A DNA stretch of 64,000 nucleotides from Shewanella sairae (GTDB lineage Bacteria > Pseudomonadota > Gammaproteobacteria > Enterobacterales > Shewanellaceae): the NCBI RefSeq assembly GCF_023283535.1, contig NZ_JAKILT010000007.1:1-64000 (forward strand), in the 5' to 3' direction. Under the pieces are notes generated by a model, which was not told where the DNA came from, ran no database searches, and saw only the letters and a list, made by a program, of their open reading frames with translations. Below are positions 10,139 through 21,500 of the stretch, piece after piece (positions within the stretch are counted from its first letter, which is position 1; each line of letters begins with the position of its first letter). The position numbers and the translations under genes are program-made.

Positions 10139-10990
10139 ATGGCTTTGTTTGCATTATTAGTGGCAATTCTAGTGGAACGACTCAGACTATTGCCCAACGC
10201 GTGGCAGTTTGATGTGTTGTTATCCAGATATCATCAATCATTGATGCATGAGCAGCAAAAATCTTCGTTACTTAAGGTGACAGCAGCCGTGATATTACCT
10301 GCGGTGATTGTTTACCTGTTACTTTGGTTGGCTGCAGGTATTTTTTGGGGGGCGCTGAGCGTTGCTTTATGGGTCGCAATAGCCGTACTTTGCTTTAGTC
10401 ATAATAACCAAAGACAAGCTTTTAAATCTTATATCCAAGCTGCTTGTAGAGGTGATTCGCAGGCATGTTTTCATTATGCAAGACAACTTGAGCCGGGTCA
10501 GGATTTAGAGTCAGTCAATGAGCATGAATTAGGGAAAAAGGTAGGCCAAAGTGTTGCTTGGGTTAACTATCGTTATTATGGTGCCATTGCACTTTTCTTG
10601 ATTCTGTTAGGGCCTGTGGGCGCAGTCCTTTATTGTACGGTGCGCTTTTATAGTGAGCAAAATCGTACTAATTATGTCAATCTGCCTTTGGTTGACACTT
10701 TGCTGTTTGTACTCGATTGGTTACCAAGCCGGGTGTTTGCATTTGGCTATGTATTAAGTGGCCATTTTAGACAGGGGATATCTGCTTGGTTATCGCTTGC
10801 GTTTAACCCTAAATCTGCAACGAGAGACATCATTGCAAATGTCGCCGTTGCGGCAGAAACTTTGCCGGAAGCTTCTTCTGCACCAGTTTGTTTACAATCA
10901 ACAATTGCATTATTGCAATTAAGTAAACGTAATTTTATTTTACTGATTACAGTTTTGTCTCTGATGACCATCTTTGGGGTGGTTAATTAG
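10139..10990 (+). CDS. ampE: AmpE, inner-membrane regulatory protein
   Basis: This 283-residue membrane protein belongs to the AmpE/CobD-like family. It opens with MALFALLVAILVERLR and has hydrophobic segments near residues 50-85, 145-170 and at the C-terminus. It lies 82 bases after ampD, its invariable neighbour. AmpE has been proposed to be a signal transducer for beta-lactamase induction, but its biochemical role is not settled. No beta-lactamase gene is in the window. Confidence 0.9.
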   Translation: MALFALLVAILVERLRLLPNAWQFDVLLSRYHQSLMHEQQKSSLLKVTAAVILPAVIVYLLLWLAAGIFWGALSVALWVAIAVLCFSHNNQRQAFKSYIQAACRGDSQACFHYARQLEPGQDLESVNEHELGKKVGQSVAWVNYRYYGAIALFLILLGPVGAVLYCTVRFYSEQNRTNYVNLPLVDTLLFVLDWLPSRVFAFGYVLSGHFRQGISAWLSLAFNPKSATRDIIANVAVAAETLPEASSAPVCLQSTIALLQLSKRNFILLITVLSLMTIFGVVN

Positions 10991-11070
10991 TCAGCGGTCG
11001 AGCTTGTGATTAGCTAATAATTAGCCAGTCCTAAATTTGGTTTTACGAAACTAGTCAGGCTGATTCCTGA

Positions 11071-11100
11071 ACGGTTCAACGCTAATTGTTGGGCCGTTTA
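11071..11100 (+). terminator. possible terminator after ampE
   Basis: A 10-bp stem (ACGGTTCAAC with GTTGGGCCGT, including G-T pairs) is followed by TTTA and a T-rich stretch. It is weaker than the other terminators here. Confidence 0.4.
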
Positions 11101-11288
11101 ATCACTTTTAATTCTTATCCATTTACCAAAAATCTCTCCATGTTTAATTGCTTATAATAATTATTATCAACGCGCAGCATATTCAAAATTGGCACATTGG
11201 TCAGACCCCATTATGGTGAAAATCAGCTATGCTCACACATCGCGCATAGATTTGATGTAGATCACTAACTGGACATTCAAAGTGTGAT

Positions 11289-11331
11289 TTGATAAAGTGC
11301 GCTCAGTCAATTAAATTGGTAAGACCAATTT
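11289..11331 (+). promoter_or_regulatory. pdhR promoter with overlapping PdhR operator
   Basis: A -35 box TTGATA (11289-11294), a 17-base spacer and a -10 box TAAATT (11312-11317) can be read. Over the -10 lies a perfect dyad AAATTGGTAAGACCAATTT (11313-11331), which matches the PdhR consensus AATTGGTNNNACCAATT. In E. coli pyruvate releases PdhR from such a site. The position implies autorepression of pdhR and the downstream ace genes by blocking RNA polymerase. Confidence 0.88.
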
Positions 11332-11352
11332 ACAATAGGAGCTGAGGCCCAC

Positions 11353-12105
11353 ATGGCTTATAGCAAAATAAACCAGCCAAAAATATCCGATGTCATTATG
11401 GGACAGTTGGAGCAGATGATCTTAGAGGGCAGTATTCAGCCTGGTCAAAAGCTACCACCTGAACGTGAACTGGCATTGCAATTTGAAGTTTCACGCCCTT
11501 CTTTGCGTGAAGCGATTCAAAAGCTTGAAGCAAAGGGCTTGTTAATGCGTCGTCAAGGCGGCGGAACCTATGTAAAAGAGCAGCTCTGGCAAAGTCTTGC
11601 CGACCCAATTGTTGAACTTATGCATTCAGATTCAGAAAGTCAGTACGACTTACTCGAGTTTCGTCATGCTACTGAAGGCATGATGGCGTATTTTGCAGCA
11701 CTTCGTGGTAACGATGCTGATATGCAAAATATCAAACGTACGATTTTAGAAGTTGAGTCAGCTAATTTAATTGAAGATCAAGCTAATGCGATTGTGCGCT
11801 TTTACCGCGCGGTTGCCGAAGCGTCACATAACGTGGCTATGCTTCACCTTGTATTGAGTTTATCTCCTGTGCTGCATAAAAACGTGGCACAAAACTTAGA
11901 GCTTTTAAGCCGACGCGAAGAAGCCTCTACTACGGCTAATGATCACAGACGAGCCCTGCTTGCTGCAATTATTCGCCGTGACCCTGAAGCAGCACGCGAA
12001 GCCTCCAATGAACACTTAAGTTACATTGAAGAGGTGATGCTGTCAGTAAGGGAAGAAGACAGCCGATTGCAGCGTAGCCTGCGTCGATTAAAGAGTGGTG
12101 TATAG
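11353..12105 (+). CDS. pdhR: pyruvate dehydrogenase complex repressor PdhR
   Basis: This 250-residue protein is a GntR-family FadR-subfamily regulator. The N-terminal winged helix spans about residues 8-75 (PPERELALQFEVSRPSLREA), and the C-terminal all-helical FCD ligand domain spans about 95-225. It represses pyruvate dehydrogenase genes and is released by pyruvate. AGGAGCTGAGG precedes the ATG. The operator at 11313-11331 lies just upstream, and aceE follows after 106 bases, so this is the classic autoregulated pdhR-aceEF-lpd locus. Confidence 0.95.
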   Translation: MAYSKINQPKISDVIMGQLEQMILEGSIQPGQKLPPERELALQFEVSRPSLREAIQKLEAKGLLMRRQGGGTYVKEQLWQSLADPIVELMHSDSESQYDLLEFRHATEGMMAYFAALRGNDADMQNIKRTILEVESANLIEDQANAIVRFYRAVAEASHNVAMLHLVLSLSPVLHKNVAQNLELLSRREEASTTANDHRRALLAAIIRRDPEAAREASNEHLSYIEEVMLSVREEDSRLQRSLRRLKSGV

Positions 12106-12211
12106 GTCGATTCTTTAGCGAACCACCTGTTGCCAGCCAATATTTCAAAATTTAAATACACTAATCACTGCAGTAGTGACTTAGGTATTACGTATAGGAA
12201 AGGACTGCAAA

Positions 12212-14872
12212 ATGTCTGAACATATGCTTAATGACATCGATCCACTAGAAACTAATGAGTGGTTGTCTGCTCTAGAATCAGTTGTACGCGAAGAAGGGGT
12301 TGAGCGTGCTCAGTACCTACTTGAGCAAGTACTTGATAAGGCGCGTCTAGATGGTGTCGATATGGCGACGGGTATTACGACCAACTACGTCAACACTATT
12401 CCTACGAGCCAAGAGCCTGCATATCCTGGTAATACTACAGTTGAGCGCCGTTTGCGTTCAATTATCCGTTGGAACGCGATCATGATCGTACTGCGCGCAT
12501 CTAAGAAAGACTTAGATCTTGGCGGTCACATGGCGTCTTACCAATCTGCTGCATCATTTTATGAAATGTGTTTTAACCATTTCTTCCGTGCACCAAACGA
12601 AGTTGATGGTGGTGATTTAGTTTACTATCAAGGTCATATCTCTCCAGGTATCTACTCACGCGCATTTTTAGAAGGTCGTTTAACTGCTGAGCAGTTAGAT
12701 AACTTCCGTCAAGAAGTGGATGGCAAAGGTATTCCTTCATACCCGCATCCTAAGCTAATGCCTGAATTCTGGCAGTTCCCTACGGTATCTATGGGTCTTG
12801 GCCCAATGTCTGCTATTTATCAGGCTCGTTTCCTTAAGTATCTAGATGGCCGTGGCTTGAAAGATACTTCAGCGCAGCGCGTATATGCATTCCTAGGTGA
12901 TGGCGAGATGGACGAGCCAGAATCACGCGGTGCTATCTCTTTCGCTTCACGTGAAAAGCTAGACAACCTATGTTTCCTTATCAACTGTAACCTACAGCGT
13001 CTAGATGGCCCTGTTATGGGTAACGGTAAGATCATTCAAGAGCTTGAAGGTCTATTTAGAGGCGCAGGTTGGAACGTCGTTAAAGTGATCTGGGGTAACA
13101 ACTGGGATTCACTCATCGCTAAAGATACCACTGGTAAGCTGCTACAGCTTATGAATGAAACTATCGATGGTGATTACCAGACATTTAAGTCAAAAGATGG
13201 CGCTTATGTACGTGAGCACTTCTTTGGTAAGTACCCTGAGACTGCTGCCCTTGTATCAGATATGACAGATGCAGAGATCTTCGCGCTTAAGCGTGGTGGT
13301 CATGATTCATCTAAGCTATACGCTGCATTTAAAAATGCACAAGAAACCAAAGGCAAGCCAACGGTAATTTTAGCTAAAACAGTTAAAGGTTACGGCATGG
13401 GCGAAGCGGCTGAAGGCAAGAACATTGCTCACGGCGTGAAGAAAATGGACATGACGCACGTACTACAGTTACGTAATCGTCTAGGTCTAGAAGATTTACT
13501 AAGCGATGAAAAAGTCTCTGAACTACCTTACCTAACGCTGGAAGAAGGTTCTGAAGAGTACAAGTACTTACACGCTCGTCGTGATGCGCTTCATGGTTAC
13601 ACGCCACAGCGTCTGCCTAATTTCACTGAAGCTCTAGAGCTTCCTGCTGTTGATGAGTTCAGCTCTTTGCTTGTTGAGCAAAAGCGTGAAATCTCAACTA
13701 CTATGGCATTTGTTCGTACGCTGAACATCTTGCTAAAGAACAAAGGCATTGGTAAGAACATCGTTCCTATTATTGCTGACGAAGCACGTACTTTCGGTAT
13801 GGAAGGTCTGTTCCGTCAAATCGGTATTTACAACCCGCATGGCCAGGAATACACACCTGAAGACCGCAGCGTTGTGTCTTACTATAAAGAAGCGACTTCT
13901 GGTCAAGTATTGCAAGAAGGTATCAACGAGCTAGGTGCTATGTCTTCATGGGTTGCTGCGGCAACGTCATACAGCACTAACGATTTGCCGATGATCCCAT
14001 TCTACATCTACTACTCTATGTTTGGTTTCCAACGTGTTGGCGACATGGCGTGGATGGCAGGTGATCAGCAAGCACGTGGTTTCCTATTAGGTGCAACAGC
14101 CGGTCGTACAACGCTAAACGGTGAAGGTCTACAGCACGAAGATGGCCATAGCCATGTTCAAGCGAACACGATTCCAAACTGTATCTCTTATGACCCAACA
14201 TTCGCATACGAGTTAGCAGTAATCATGCAAGACGGTATCCGTCGTATGTATGGTGACCAAGAGAACGTGTTCTACTACTTGACGCTGATGAACGAAAACT
14301 ACGCAATGCCAGCAATGCCAGAAGGCAGCGAAGAAGGTATTCGTAAAGGTATCTATAAGCTTGAGTCGTACACTGGTAGCAACAAGGTTCAGTTAATGAG
14401 CTCGGGCACTATCATGAACGAAGTACGTAAAGCGGCTCAAATTCTAAGTGAAGAGTACGGTGTAGCATCTGATGTTTACTCTGTGACTTCATTCAACGAG
14501 CTAACTCGTGAAGGTCAAGATGTTGAGCGTTTCAACATGTTGCACCCAGAAGCAGAGCAAAAGACTGCGTACATTACTCAAGTAATGGGCACTGAACCAG
14601 CTATTGCAGCAACCGATTACATGAAGAACTATGCTGAACAAGTTCGTGCATTTATGCCTTCTGAATCATTCAAAGTACTAGGTACTGACGGTTTTGGTCG
14701 TTCAGACAGCCGTGAAAACCTACGTCGTCACTTTGAAGTAAATGCTGGCTACGTTGTTGTAGCAGCGCTGAATGAACTCGCTAAACGTGGCGATATTGAA
14801 AAGTCAGTAGTTGCAGCTGCAATTGCTAAATTCAACATCGACGCTGACAAGACAAACCCGCTATACGCGTAA
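12212..14872 (+). CDS. aceE: pyruvate dehydrogenase E1 component AceE
   Basis: This 886-residue enzyme is a homodimeric E1 of the E. coli type. The thiamine-diphosphate motif begins [10 protein letters not shown] near residue 230 and closes with NCNLQRLDG about 30 residues later. It decarboxylates pyruvate and passes the acetyl group to the lipoyl arms of AceF. AGGAAAGGA precedes the ATG. aceF starts 13 bases after its stop, so the two form one operon. Codon choice looks like that of a highly expressed gene. Confidence 0.97.
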   Translation: MSEHMLNDIDPLETNEWLSALESVVREEGVERAQYLLEQVLDKARLDGVDMATGITTNYVNTIPTSQEPAYPGNTTVERRLRSIIRWNAIMIVLRASKKDLDLGGHMASYQSAASFYEMCFNHFFRAPNEVDGGDLVYYQGHISPGIYSRAFLEGRLTAEQLDNFRQEVDGKGIPSYPHPKLMPEFWQFPTVSMGLGPMSAIYQARFLKYLDGRGLKDTSAQRVYAFLGDGEMDEPESRGAISFASREKLDNLCFLINCNLQRLDGPVMGNGKIIQELEGLFRGAGWNVVKVIWGNNWDSLIAKDTTGKLLQLMNETIDGDYQTFKSKDGAYVREHFFGKYPETAALVSDMTDAEIFALKRGGHDSSKLYAAFKNAQETKGKPTVILAKTVKGYGMGEAAEGKNIAHGVKKMDMTHVLQLRNRLGLEDLLSDEKVSELPYLTLEEGSEEYKYLHARRDALHGYTPQRLPNFTEALELPAVDEFSSLLVEQKREISTTMAFVRTLNILLKNKGIGKNIVPIIADEARTFGMEGLFRQIGIYNPHGQEYTPEDRSVVSYYKEATSGQVLQEGINELGAMSSWVAAATSYSTNDLPMIPFYIYYSMFGFQRVGDMAWMAGDQQARGFLLGATAGRTTLNGEGLQHEDGHSHVQANTIPNCISYDPTFAYELAVIMQDGIRRMYGDQENVFYYLTLMNENYAMPAMPEGSEEGIRKGIYKLESYTGSNKVQLMSSGTIMNEVRKAAQILSEEYGVASDVYSVTSFNELTREGQDVERFNMLHPEAEQKTAYITQVMGTEPAIAATDYMKNYAEQVRAFMPSESFKVLGTDGFGRSDSRENLRRHFEVNAGYVVVAALNELAKRGDIEKSVVAAAIAKFNIDADKTNPLYA

Positions 14873-14885
14873 GAGGCAATACAAA

Positions 14886-16784
14886 ATGACAATCGAAATT
14901 AATGTACCAGACATCGGTGCGGATGAGGTTGAAGTAACAGAGATCCTTGTTAGCGTTGGCGACAAGGTAGAAGAAGAGCAATCGCTTATCTCTGTTGAAG
15001 GCGATAAAGCGGCGATGGAAGTTCCAGCGTCGAAAGCGGGTGTTGTTAAAGAAATCAAAGTGGTTGTAGGTGACAAGGTGTCTACCGATTCATTGATTAT
15101 GATCTTTGAATCTGAAGGCGCAGCATCTACTCCTGTTGCAGTTGAGTCAGCACCTGTTGCGGCTCCTGCTGCACCAGCTGCGGCTGAGCTAAAAGAAGTT
15201 CACGTCCCAGACATCGGTGACGACGAAGTTGAAGTGACTGAAATCTTAGTAACTGTTGGCGACAGCATTACTGAAGAGCAATCACTGATGAGTGTTGAAG
15301 GCGACAAAGCTTCTATGGAAGTGCCTGCACCATTTGCCGGCGTGCTAAAAGAAATCAAAGTGAATGTAGGTGACAAAGTGTCTACTGGTAGCTTGGTAAT
15401 GGTATTTGAAGTTGCTGGCTCAGCTCCTGCTGCAGCGGCTCCAACGCCAGTAGCAGCTCCGGCTGCTGTGGCATCGGCACCATCAGTACAAGACGTTAAC
15501 GTGCCAGACATTGGCGGTGATGAAGTTGAAGTGACTGAAATCATGGTTAAAGTTGGCGACACTGTAACTGAAGAGCAATCGCTTATCTCTGTTGAAGGTG
15601 ATAAAGCGGCGATGGAAGTGCCTGCACCGTTTGCTGGTAAAGTGTTAGAAATTAAAGTGGCTCAAGGCGATAAAGTATCGACTGGCTCTTTGATTATGAC
15701 ATTTGAAGTGGCTGGTAGCGCACCTGTTGCTGCTCCAGTTCAAGCTGCAGCTCCAGCGGCACCAGTTGCAGCTCCTGTTGCAGCTCCTGTTGCAAGCCAA
15801 GCTCCTGCTAGTCAGGCTTCTGCACCTGCAGCGAAAGAAGACTTCGTTGAAAACAGTGCATACGCTCATGCTTCTCCAGTTATCCGCCGTATGGCGCGTG
15901 AACTAGGCGTTAACCTAGCTAACGTTAAAGGTACTGGCCGTAAGAATCGCGTAGTGAAAGAAGACGTGCAAAACTACATTAAAGCGGTTATTAAGCAAGT
16001 TGAGTCTGGCGCAGTTAAAACTGCAGCTGGTGGCGGCGAGCTAAACCTACTTGCATGGCCAAAAGTGGACTTCAGCAAGTTTGGTGAAACAGAAGTTAAA
16101 TCGTTATCACGTATTCAGAAGATTTCTGGTGCTAATCTACACCGTAACTGGGTGAAGATCCCGCATGTTACCCAGTGGGATGATGCTGATATCACTGAAC
16201 TAGAAGCTTTCCGTAAGGCGCAAAATGCTGCCGAAGCGAAGAAAGACTCTGGCATGAAGATCACACCGCTTGTGTTTATCATGAAGGCTGTTGCGAAAGC
16301 GCTAGAAGCATTTCCAACCTTTAACTCTTCATTGTCAGAAGACGGCGAAAGCTTAATTTTGAAGAAGTACGTTAACGTAGGTATTGCGGTTGATACGCCA
16401 AACGGTCTAGTTGTTCCAGTATTTAAAGATGTGAACAAGAAAGGCATTCACGAGCTATCTGATGAGCTGAAAGAGATCTCTAAGAAAGCACGTGGTGGCA
16501 AGCTAACCGCTGCAGATATGCAGGGTGGTTGCTTCACAATCTCAAGCTTAGGCGGTATTGGTGGTACAGCATTTACACCTATCGTTAATGCGCCAGAGGT
16601 TGCCATTCTTGGTGTGTCTAAGTCAGATATGAAGCCTGTTTGGAATGGTAAAGAGTTTGAGCCGCGCTTAATGCTGCCGCTATCACTGTCTTACGATCAC
16701 CGTGTGATTGATGGCGCCGATGGTGCTCGCTTTATCACGTACTTGAATAACTGCTTGTCAGACATTCGTACCTTAGTGCTTTAA
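14886..16784 (+). CDS. aceF: dihydrolipoamide acetyltransferase AceF (three lipoyl domains)
   Basis: This 632-residue E2 core protein has three tandem lipoyl domains, with target lysines K41, K141 and K240 in EGDKA motifs. Ala/Pro-rich swinging linkers join them. A peripheral-subunit-binding domain follows near residues 328-365, then the catalytic domain with SYDHRVIDG near residue 600. It transfers acetyl groups to CoA. The start at 14886 is preferred because GAGG lies just upstream; the frame is open upstream into aceE. The three lipoyl coding units are very similar at DNA level, so unequal recombination is possible. Confidence 0.96.
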   Translation: MTIEINVPDIGADEVEVTEILVSVGDKVEEEQSLISVEGDKAAMEVPASKAGVVKEIKVVVGDKVSTDSLIMIFESEGAASTPVAVESAPVAAPAAPAAAELKEVHVPDIGDDEVEVTEILVTVGDSITEEQSLMSVEGDKASMEVPAPFAGVLKEIKVNVGDKVSTGSLVMVFEVAGSAPAAAAPTPVAAPAAVASAPSVQDVNVPDIGGDEVEVTEIMVKVGDTVTEEQSLISVEGDKAAMEVPAPFAGKVLEIKVAQGDKVSTGSLIMTFEVAGSAPVAAPVQAAAPAAPVAAPVAAPVASQAPASQASAPAAKEDFVENSAYAHASPVIRRMARELGVNLANVKGTGRKNRVVKEDVQNYIKAVIKQVESGAVKTAAGGGELNLLAWPKVDFSKFGETEVKSLSRIQKISGANLHRNWVKIPHVTQWDDADITELEAFRKAQNAAEAKKDSGMKITPLVFIMKAVAKALEAFPTFNSSLSEDGESLILKKYVNVGIAVDTPNGLVVPVFKDVNKKGIHELSDELKEISKKARGGKLTAADMQGGCFTISSLGGIGGTAFTPIVNAPEVAILGVSKSDMKPVWNGKEFEPRLMLPLSLSYDHRVIDGADGARFITYLNNCLSDIRTLVL

Positions 16785-16790
16785 TCCTAA

Positions 16791-16819
16791 TAGGCTGCTT
16801 AATACAAGCAGCCTATTTT
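16791..16819 (+). terminator. rho-independent terminator after aceF
   Basis: A 10-bp perfect stem (TAGGCTGCTT / AAGCAGCCTA) with a 5-base loop is followed by TTTT. It lies 7 bases after the aceF stop and separates aceF from lpdA, as expected if lpdA also has its own promoter. Confidence 0.85.
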
Positions 16820-17002
16820 CTAAGCCGCTTGATTAATACAAATAGTAAACATCAGTAAGATTAAGCGTTTCTAGGATTGTGATCAGCATCAAACAAAGGT
16901 TAAAATGCGGCCACCTTACAAGATTTGGCCACAGTTTATCGTTGAGTCGGTTTTTATCGTTAAGTCGATGCCACCAACGACATAAAAAGAATAGAGGAAA
17001 AC

Positions 17003-18430
17003 ATGAGTAACGAAATTAAAACTCAGGTAGTTGTACTAGGCGCTGGCCCTGCTGGCTATTCAGCTGCATTCCGTGCTGCAGACTTAGGTCTAGATACTGT
17101 TATCGTTGAACGTTTCAGCACGTTAGGCGGCGTATGTCTAAACGTGGGTTGTATCCCTTCTAAAGCTTTGCTTCACGTTTCTAAAGTGATTGAAGAAGCA
17201 AAAGCGGTTTCTAGCCACGGTGTTGTTTTCGGTGAACCTCAGATTGATCTTGATAAGCTACGTGAGTACAAGCAATCAGTAATCGGTCAGTTAACTAGCG
17301 GTTTAGGCGGCATGTCTAAAATGCGTAAAGTTAACGTGGTTAACGGTCTTGGTAAGTTCACTGGTCCTAACACGCTAGAAGTTCAAGGTGAAGACGGCGT
17401 TAAAGTTGTTCATTTTGAGCAAGCAATTATTGCTGCGGGTTCTCGCCCAATCCAATTGCCATTTATTCCTCATGAAGACCCACGTGTATGGGACTCTACT
17501 GATGCGCTAGAGCTTAAAGAAGTTCCAGGCAAGCTACTTGTTATGGGGGGCGGTATCATCGGTCTAGAAATGGGTACAGTTTACTCTTCACTAGGCAGTG
17601 ATATTGATGTGGTTGAGATGTTCGACCAAGTTATCCCGGCTGCAGACAAAGACGTTGTTCGCGTTTACACCAAGAAGATCAAGAAGAAGTTCAACTTGAT
17701 GCTTGAAACTAAAGTGACAGCTGTAGAAGCTAAAGAAGACGGCATCTACGTAACAATGGAAGGCAAGAAAGCACCTGCTGAGCCTGTTCGTTACGACGCA
17801 GTATTGGTTGCTATCGGTCGTATTCCAAACGGCAAAGGCTTAGACGCAGAGAAAGCTGGCGTTAATGTTGATGAGCGTGGCTTTATCAATGTTGATAAGC
17901 AGATGCGTACTAACGTACCAAATATCTATGCAATTGGTGACATCGTTGGTCAACCAATGCTTGCACACAAAGGTGTGCATGAAGGTCACGTAGCTGCAGA
18001 AGTGATTTCTGGTCTTAAGCACTACTTCGACCCTAAAGTTATCCCATCAATTGCTTACACAGACCCAGAAGTAGCTTGGGTTGGTCTAACTGAGAAAGAA
18101 GCAAAAGAGCAAGGTGTTGCTTACGAAACTGCGACTTTCCCATGGGCTGCAAGTGGCCGCGCAATCGCATCTGATTGTGCAGACGGTATGACTAAGCTTA
18201 TTTTCGACAAAGAGACTCACCGTGTTATTGGTGGCGCTATTGTTGGTGTTAATGGTGGTGAACTTCTAGGTGAAATTGGCCTAGCAATTGAAATGGGTTG
18301 TGATGCTGAAGATTTAGCATTGACCATTCACGCTCACCCAACTTTACATGAGTCAGTAGGCTTAGCGGCTGAGATTTATGAAGGTTCAATCACTGATTTG
18401 CCAAACCCAAAGGCAAAGAAGAAAAAGTAA
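17003..18430 (+). CDS. lpdA: dihydrolipoamide dehydrogenase Lpd (E3)
   Basis: This 475-residue flavoprotein has an FAD motif GAGPAGYSAA at 13-22, redox cysteines C45 and C50 (GGVCLNVGCIPSK), and an NAD motif GGGIIGLE near residue 178. The C-terminal HAHPTLHE carries the catalytic His-Glu pair. It reoxidises the lipoyl groups of pyruvate dehydrogenase, and normally also of 2-oxoglutarate dehydrogenase and the glycine cleavage system. AGAGGAAAAC precedes the ATG. A 218-base upstream gap with a terminator implies its own promoter plus read-through from aceEF. Confidence 0.97.
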   Translation: MSNEIKTQVVVLGAGPAGYSAAFRAADLGLDTVIVERFSTLGGVCLNVGCIPSKALLHVSKVIEEAKAVSSHGVVFGEPQIDLDKLREYKQSVIGQLTSGLGGMSKMRKVNVVNGLGKFTGPNTLEVQGEDGVKVVHFEQAIIAAGSRPIQLPFIPHEDPRVWDSTDALELKEVPGKLLVMGGGIIGLEMGTVYSSLGSDIDVVEMFDQVIPAADKDVVRVYTKKIKKKFNLMLETKVTAVEAKEDGIYVTMEGKKAPAEPVRYDAVLVAIGRIPNGKGLDAEKAGVNVDERGFINVDKQMRTNVPNIYAIGDIVGQPMLAHKGVHEGHVAAEVISGLKHYFDPKVIPSIAYTDPEVAWVGLTEKEAKEQGVAYETATFPWAASGRAIASDCADGMTKLIFDKETHRVIGGAIVGVNGGELLGEIGLAIEMGCDAEDLALTIHAHPTLHESVGLAAEIYEGSITDLPNPKAKKKK

Positions 18431-18443
18431 GCATTTACTAATA

Positions 18444-18474
18444 TAAAAAAGCGCTCTTATGAGCGCTTTTTTTG
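18444..18474 (+). terminator. rho-independent terminator after lpdA
   Basis: The stem AGCGCTC / GAGCGCT with loop TTAT is flanked by an A run and a long T run, 19 bases past the lpdA stop. Confidence 0.9.
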
Positions 18475-18573
18475 TATTTAAACAGGTCGGAATAGTGCAT
18501 TTTAAATGTTCAAAGGATGAATGTTTGTTATCGGAATGATACAGTTAGGTTAGTCTGAAAAGTCGTAAAGCAG

Positions 18574-21500
18574 ATGAGAATAATAATTAAAAAAGTTTGG
18601 TTGGTTTTGCTGCTATTGATAATAACGTGCGCTACGCCTGTATGGGCTAGTGGCGCTGTGCAGCGGGTGTTTTCTGCAAGCGATGGACTGATTAATGCCA
18701 CAGTCTGGGATATTAGCTTTGATCAACATGGTTTTACTTGGTTAGCTACAGATGAAGGCTTATATAGAGTCAGTAGTAATAAAATCCGCCGCATAGACAA
18801 AGCAGGCTTACAGTCAAAACTCAGCGACAACATACTTTACTTAGCTGCGCCCATCAATTCGCAATACATCCTGGTCAGTGGCATACATAAAATTTATCTC
18901 TATGATATTTATGCCAATCAATTTCTAGAGTTCGGTACAACTTTACTATTCCCCGATTATCGCGGCAGCGGTATTGTCTCGCAAGTTGAAACGAGTAACG
19001 GTGAGCGTATTTTGCTGACCTATGAAGGAGAGCTATTACGCTTTAACCCGCAAAAAATGACTTTGAACAGAGTTAGCTTTCTACCAAATACTGCTGAAGA
19101 TTTATGGCACATTATGATGCCGTTAGAAGGTAACCGGTTATTACTAGGAAAAAGCCGCCAGTTAGAAGTGCGCGATGCTAATGGTGTTAGATTGCAAGTT
19201 TTGCCTTGGAGTGAAGCCCAAGGGGACATTCATCATATTTTAAAATACTCTTCCGGAAAGGCGTGGATTTCATCGAGTAAAGGGTTATTCAAAATTGATT
19301 TAACCACATTAAAGATTACGAATACTCCAGAGTTAGAAGGCTTTATTACTAATATTGCTGAAGACAAATATGGTGAATTTTGGCTTGCTACGCGTTTAGG
19401 CTTATTAAAGTGGTCACCCAAAACGGGACAAACAACCCGCTATGCGAATGAGTTGGCGGTTAAATCCAATATTGATAATACCTACGATATCGCTGTTGAT
19501 GCTTCTGGTTTAATTTGGGTCGGAGGAGCAGGTGATGGCGTTGCGGTGTTAGCGGCAGAGCCTAAATTTATAAAAGATAAGTACACCAAAGCAGCCCCTT
19601 ATAAGTTGGGCGATGAAGTTGTGTGGGCGCTGTATGCAAATGATAACCACCTTTGGCTAGGGACTGATGGTGGGTTAACTTTAGTCGATAAGCTGACGCA
19701 AAAGTCCTATTTGATTACGCCACATGGAATAGGTTTAAACGACAGTATTCTAAAAATCACTCCTTTAGATAGTGAGCATTTATTGCTATCCACTACCAAT
19801 GGCTTGTCGGTCGTAAATAAAAATACTTTTTATAGCCAGAGCTTTGCCAGTTGGTCATCTGGCGAGAGCTCATTGAATAATAAGATCGTGTATAACACTT
19901 ATCTTGATACGTTTATTCAAGGAAGGATTTGGTTTGCCACTAATAGCGGCTTGTTTTATTGGGAACAAGGTTTTAGTGAGCCTAAACGAGTCGATTTAAC
20001 GACAGGCGATGATACTTCCGCCATGAGCAATGTTATGGACGTGTCCCGTGGCTCTGATAACAAACTATGGATAGGTGGGAGTCGTTTATTTGGTTATCTA
20101 GACTCGCAAATGGTTTTTCATTCTTATATGAAAACTATCGCTAATAACCAAACGAGTTTGAACATACGCTTTATTAATGAGGTGGCACCTGGGGAGCTAT
20201 GGCTTGGGCTTGAGGCTCAAGGAGTTTTAGCCTTTAAAGTGACAAGCGGCGAAACTAAAAACATAACTAAGAAGTGGAATGTTAACTGTAATAGCATCTA
20301 CTTTATTGAGAACTTCAGTCATTACAGGCTGGTGGGCTGTCCAAGAACCTTGATTAGGCAAGACTTGAATAGCGGTGAGGTTATTGCTATTTCACCCAAA
20401 GATGGCTTGATTAGTAGTGTGCTTAATGAAGGGGCTTACTTTGCTTCAGAGCAAGGTTTGTATATAGGAACGCCAAATGGTGTAATGCTTGTTGATGTGG
20501 ACTTATTAGCAAATAGGATCCCAAATGAATCGGTGATATTAGAATCGATGGAGATCTATTTTGAAGACCATACGGAATTGCATTTACTGCCACAAACGGG
20601 TTCTCACATTCAGCCTGGCGCTGAGTTGATTAGTTTTGAGCTCGCAAAAAAGAATTATCTAGATGATGAACCGTTGCAGCTTAAATACCGTTTACGTCGA
20701 GACGGTGAAGATAGTCAGCTTAATTTTCTTTTTCTTGATGGCAAATCCCAACTCAATATTTCCGGTTTAGAATCTGGTATTTATACCATTGAAATTATCA
20801 GTTTAGATAATGGCATTTGGTCTACAACGCCTTTTACGTTTAGCTTTCATGTAGAAAAGTTCTGGTGGCAAACCTCTTGGTTTAAAAGTCTATTGATTTT
20901 ACTGTTACTCTTAGCTGGTTTAGGGGTTATTTTTATCCGGCAACGGCAAGTTAAAGCTTTTAGAGCGATAAACTCAGCGCTAAGTGAAAGTGAAGATCGC
21001 TTAAAACAAGCCTTAAAAGGCAGTAATTCTGAGCTGTGGGAATGGCAATTAGATAATCAGCTATTTCGAGTTGAGAATAGTGCAGGGCTTTTAGGCTCAG
21101 GCCAACAGCAGATATATTTAACGCTAGAAGAGTTTGCCATTCATAAAGAAGATGCTGCAGAGACCTTAGCGGCTTGGCAAGATATGCTTTTAGAGCGAAC
21201 AGATCGATTTGAAGTTGAATATCGCTACTGGACTAGACATCAAAGCTGGGGCTGGTTAAGAGTTATGGGGCGACCGGTGAAGCGCAATAGTTTTACTGGT
21301 GGCATAGAAAGAGTTGCAGGTATCTATAGCGATATTACTGAGCAACGAAAGTTAAAAGACGATATCTATTTATTAGCTCAAGCATTCGAAAACACCTCCG
21401 AGGCATTGTTGATTTTTAACAGTGAAGAAGTGATAGAGGTGACCAATAAAGCAGCCCAAGATATGATTGGCTTTGATGCTGCAATGCTAACCGGAATGCC

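Larger units (their letters stand above)
10991..11352. other. ampE-pdhR intergenic region
   Basis: It holds a weak terminator (11071-11100), a CRP-like site at 11251-11266 (TTTGA-N6-TCACT, one mismatch per half to TGTGA-N6-TCACA), and the pdhR promoter/operator at 11289-11331. No gene is seen. Confidence 0.5.

Noticed and set aside
15200..15562. A 120-residue minus-strand frame in aceF
   Set aside because: It is the shadow of the repeated lipoyl domains and their biased codons.
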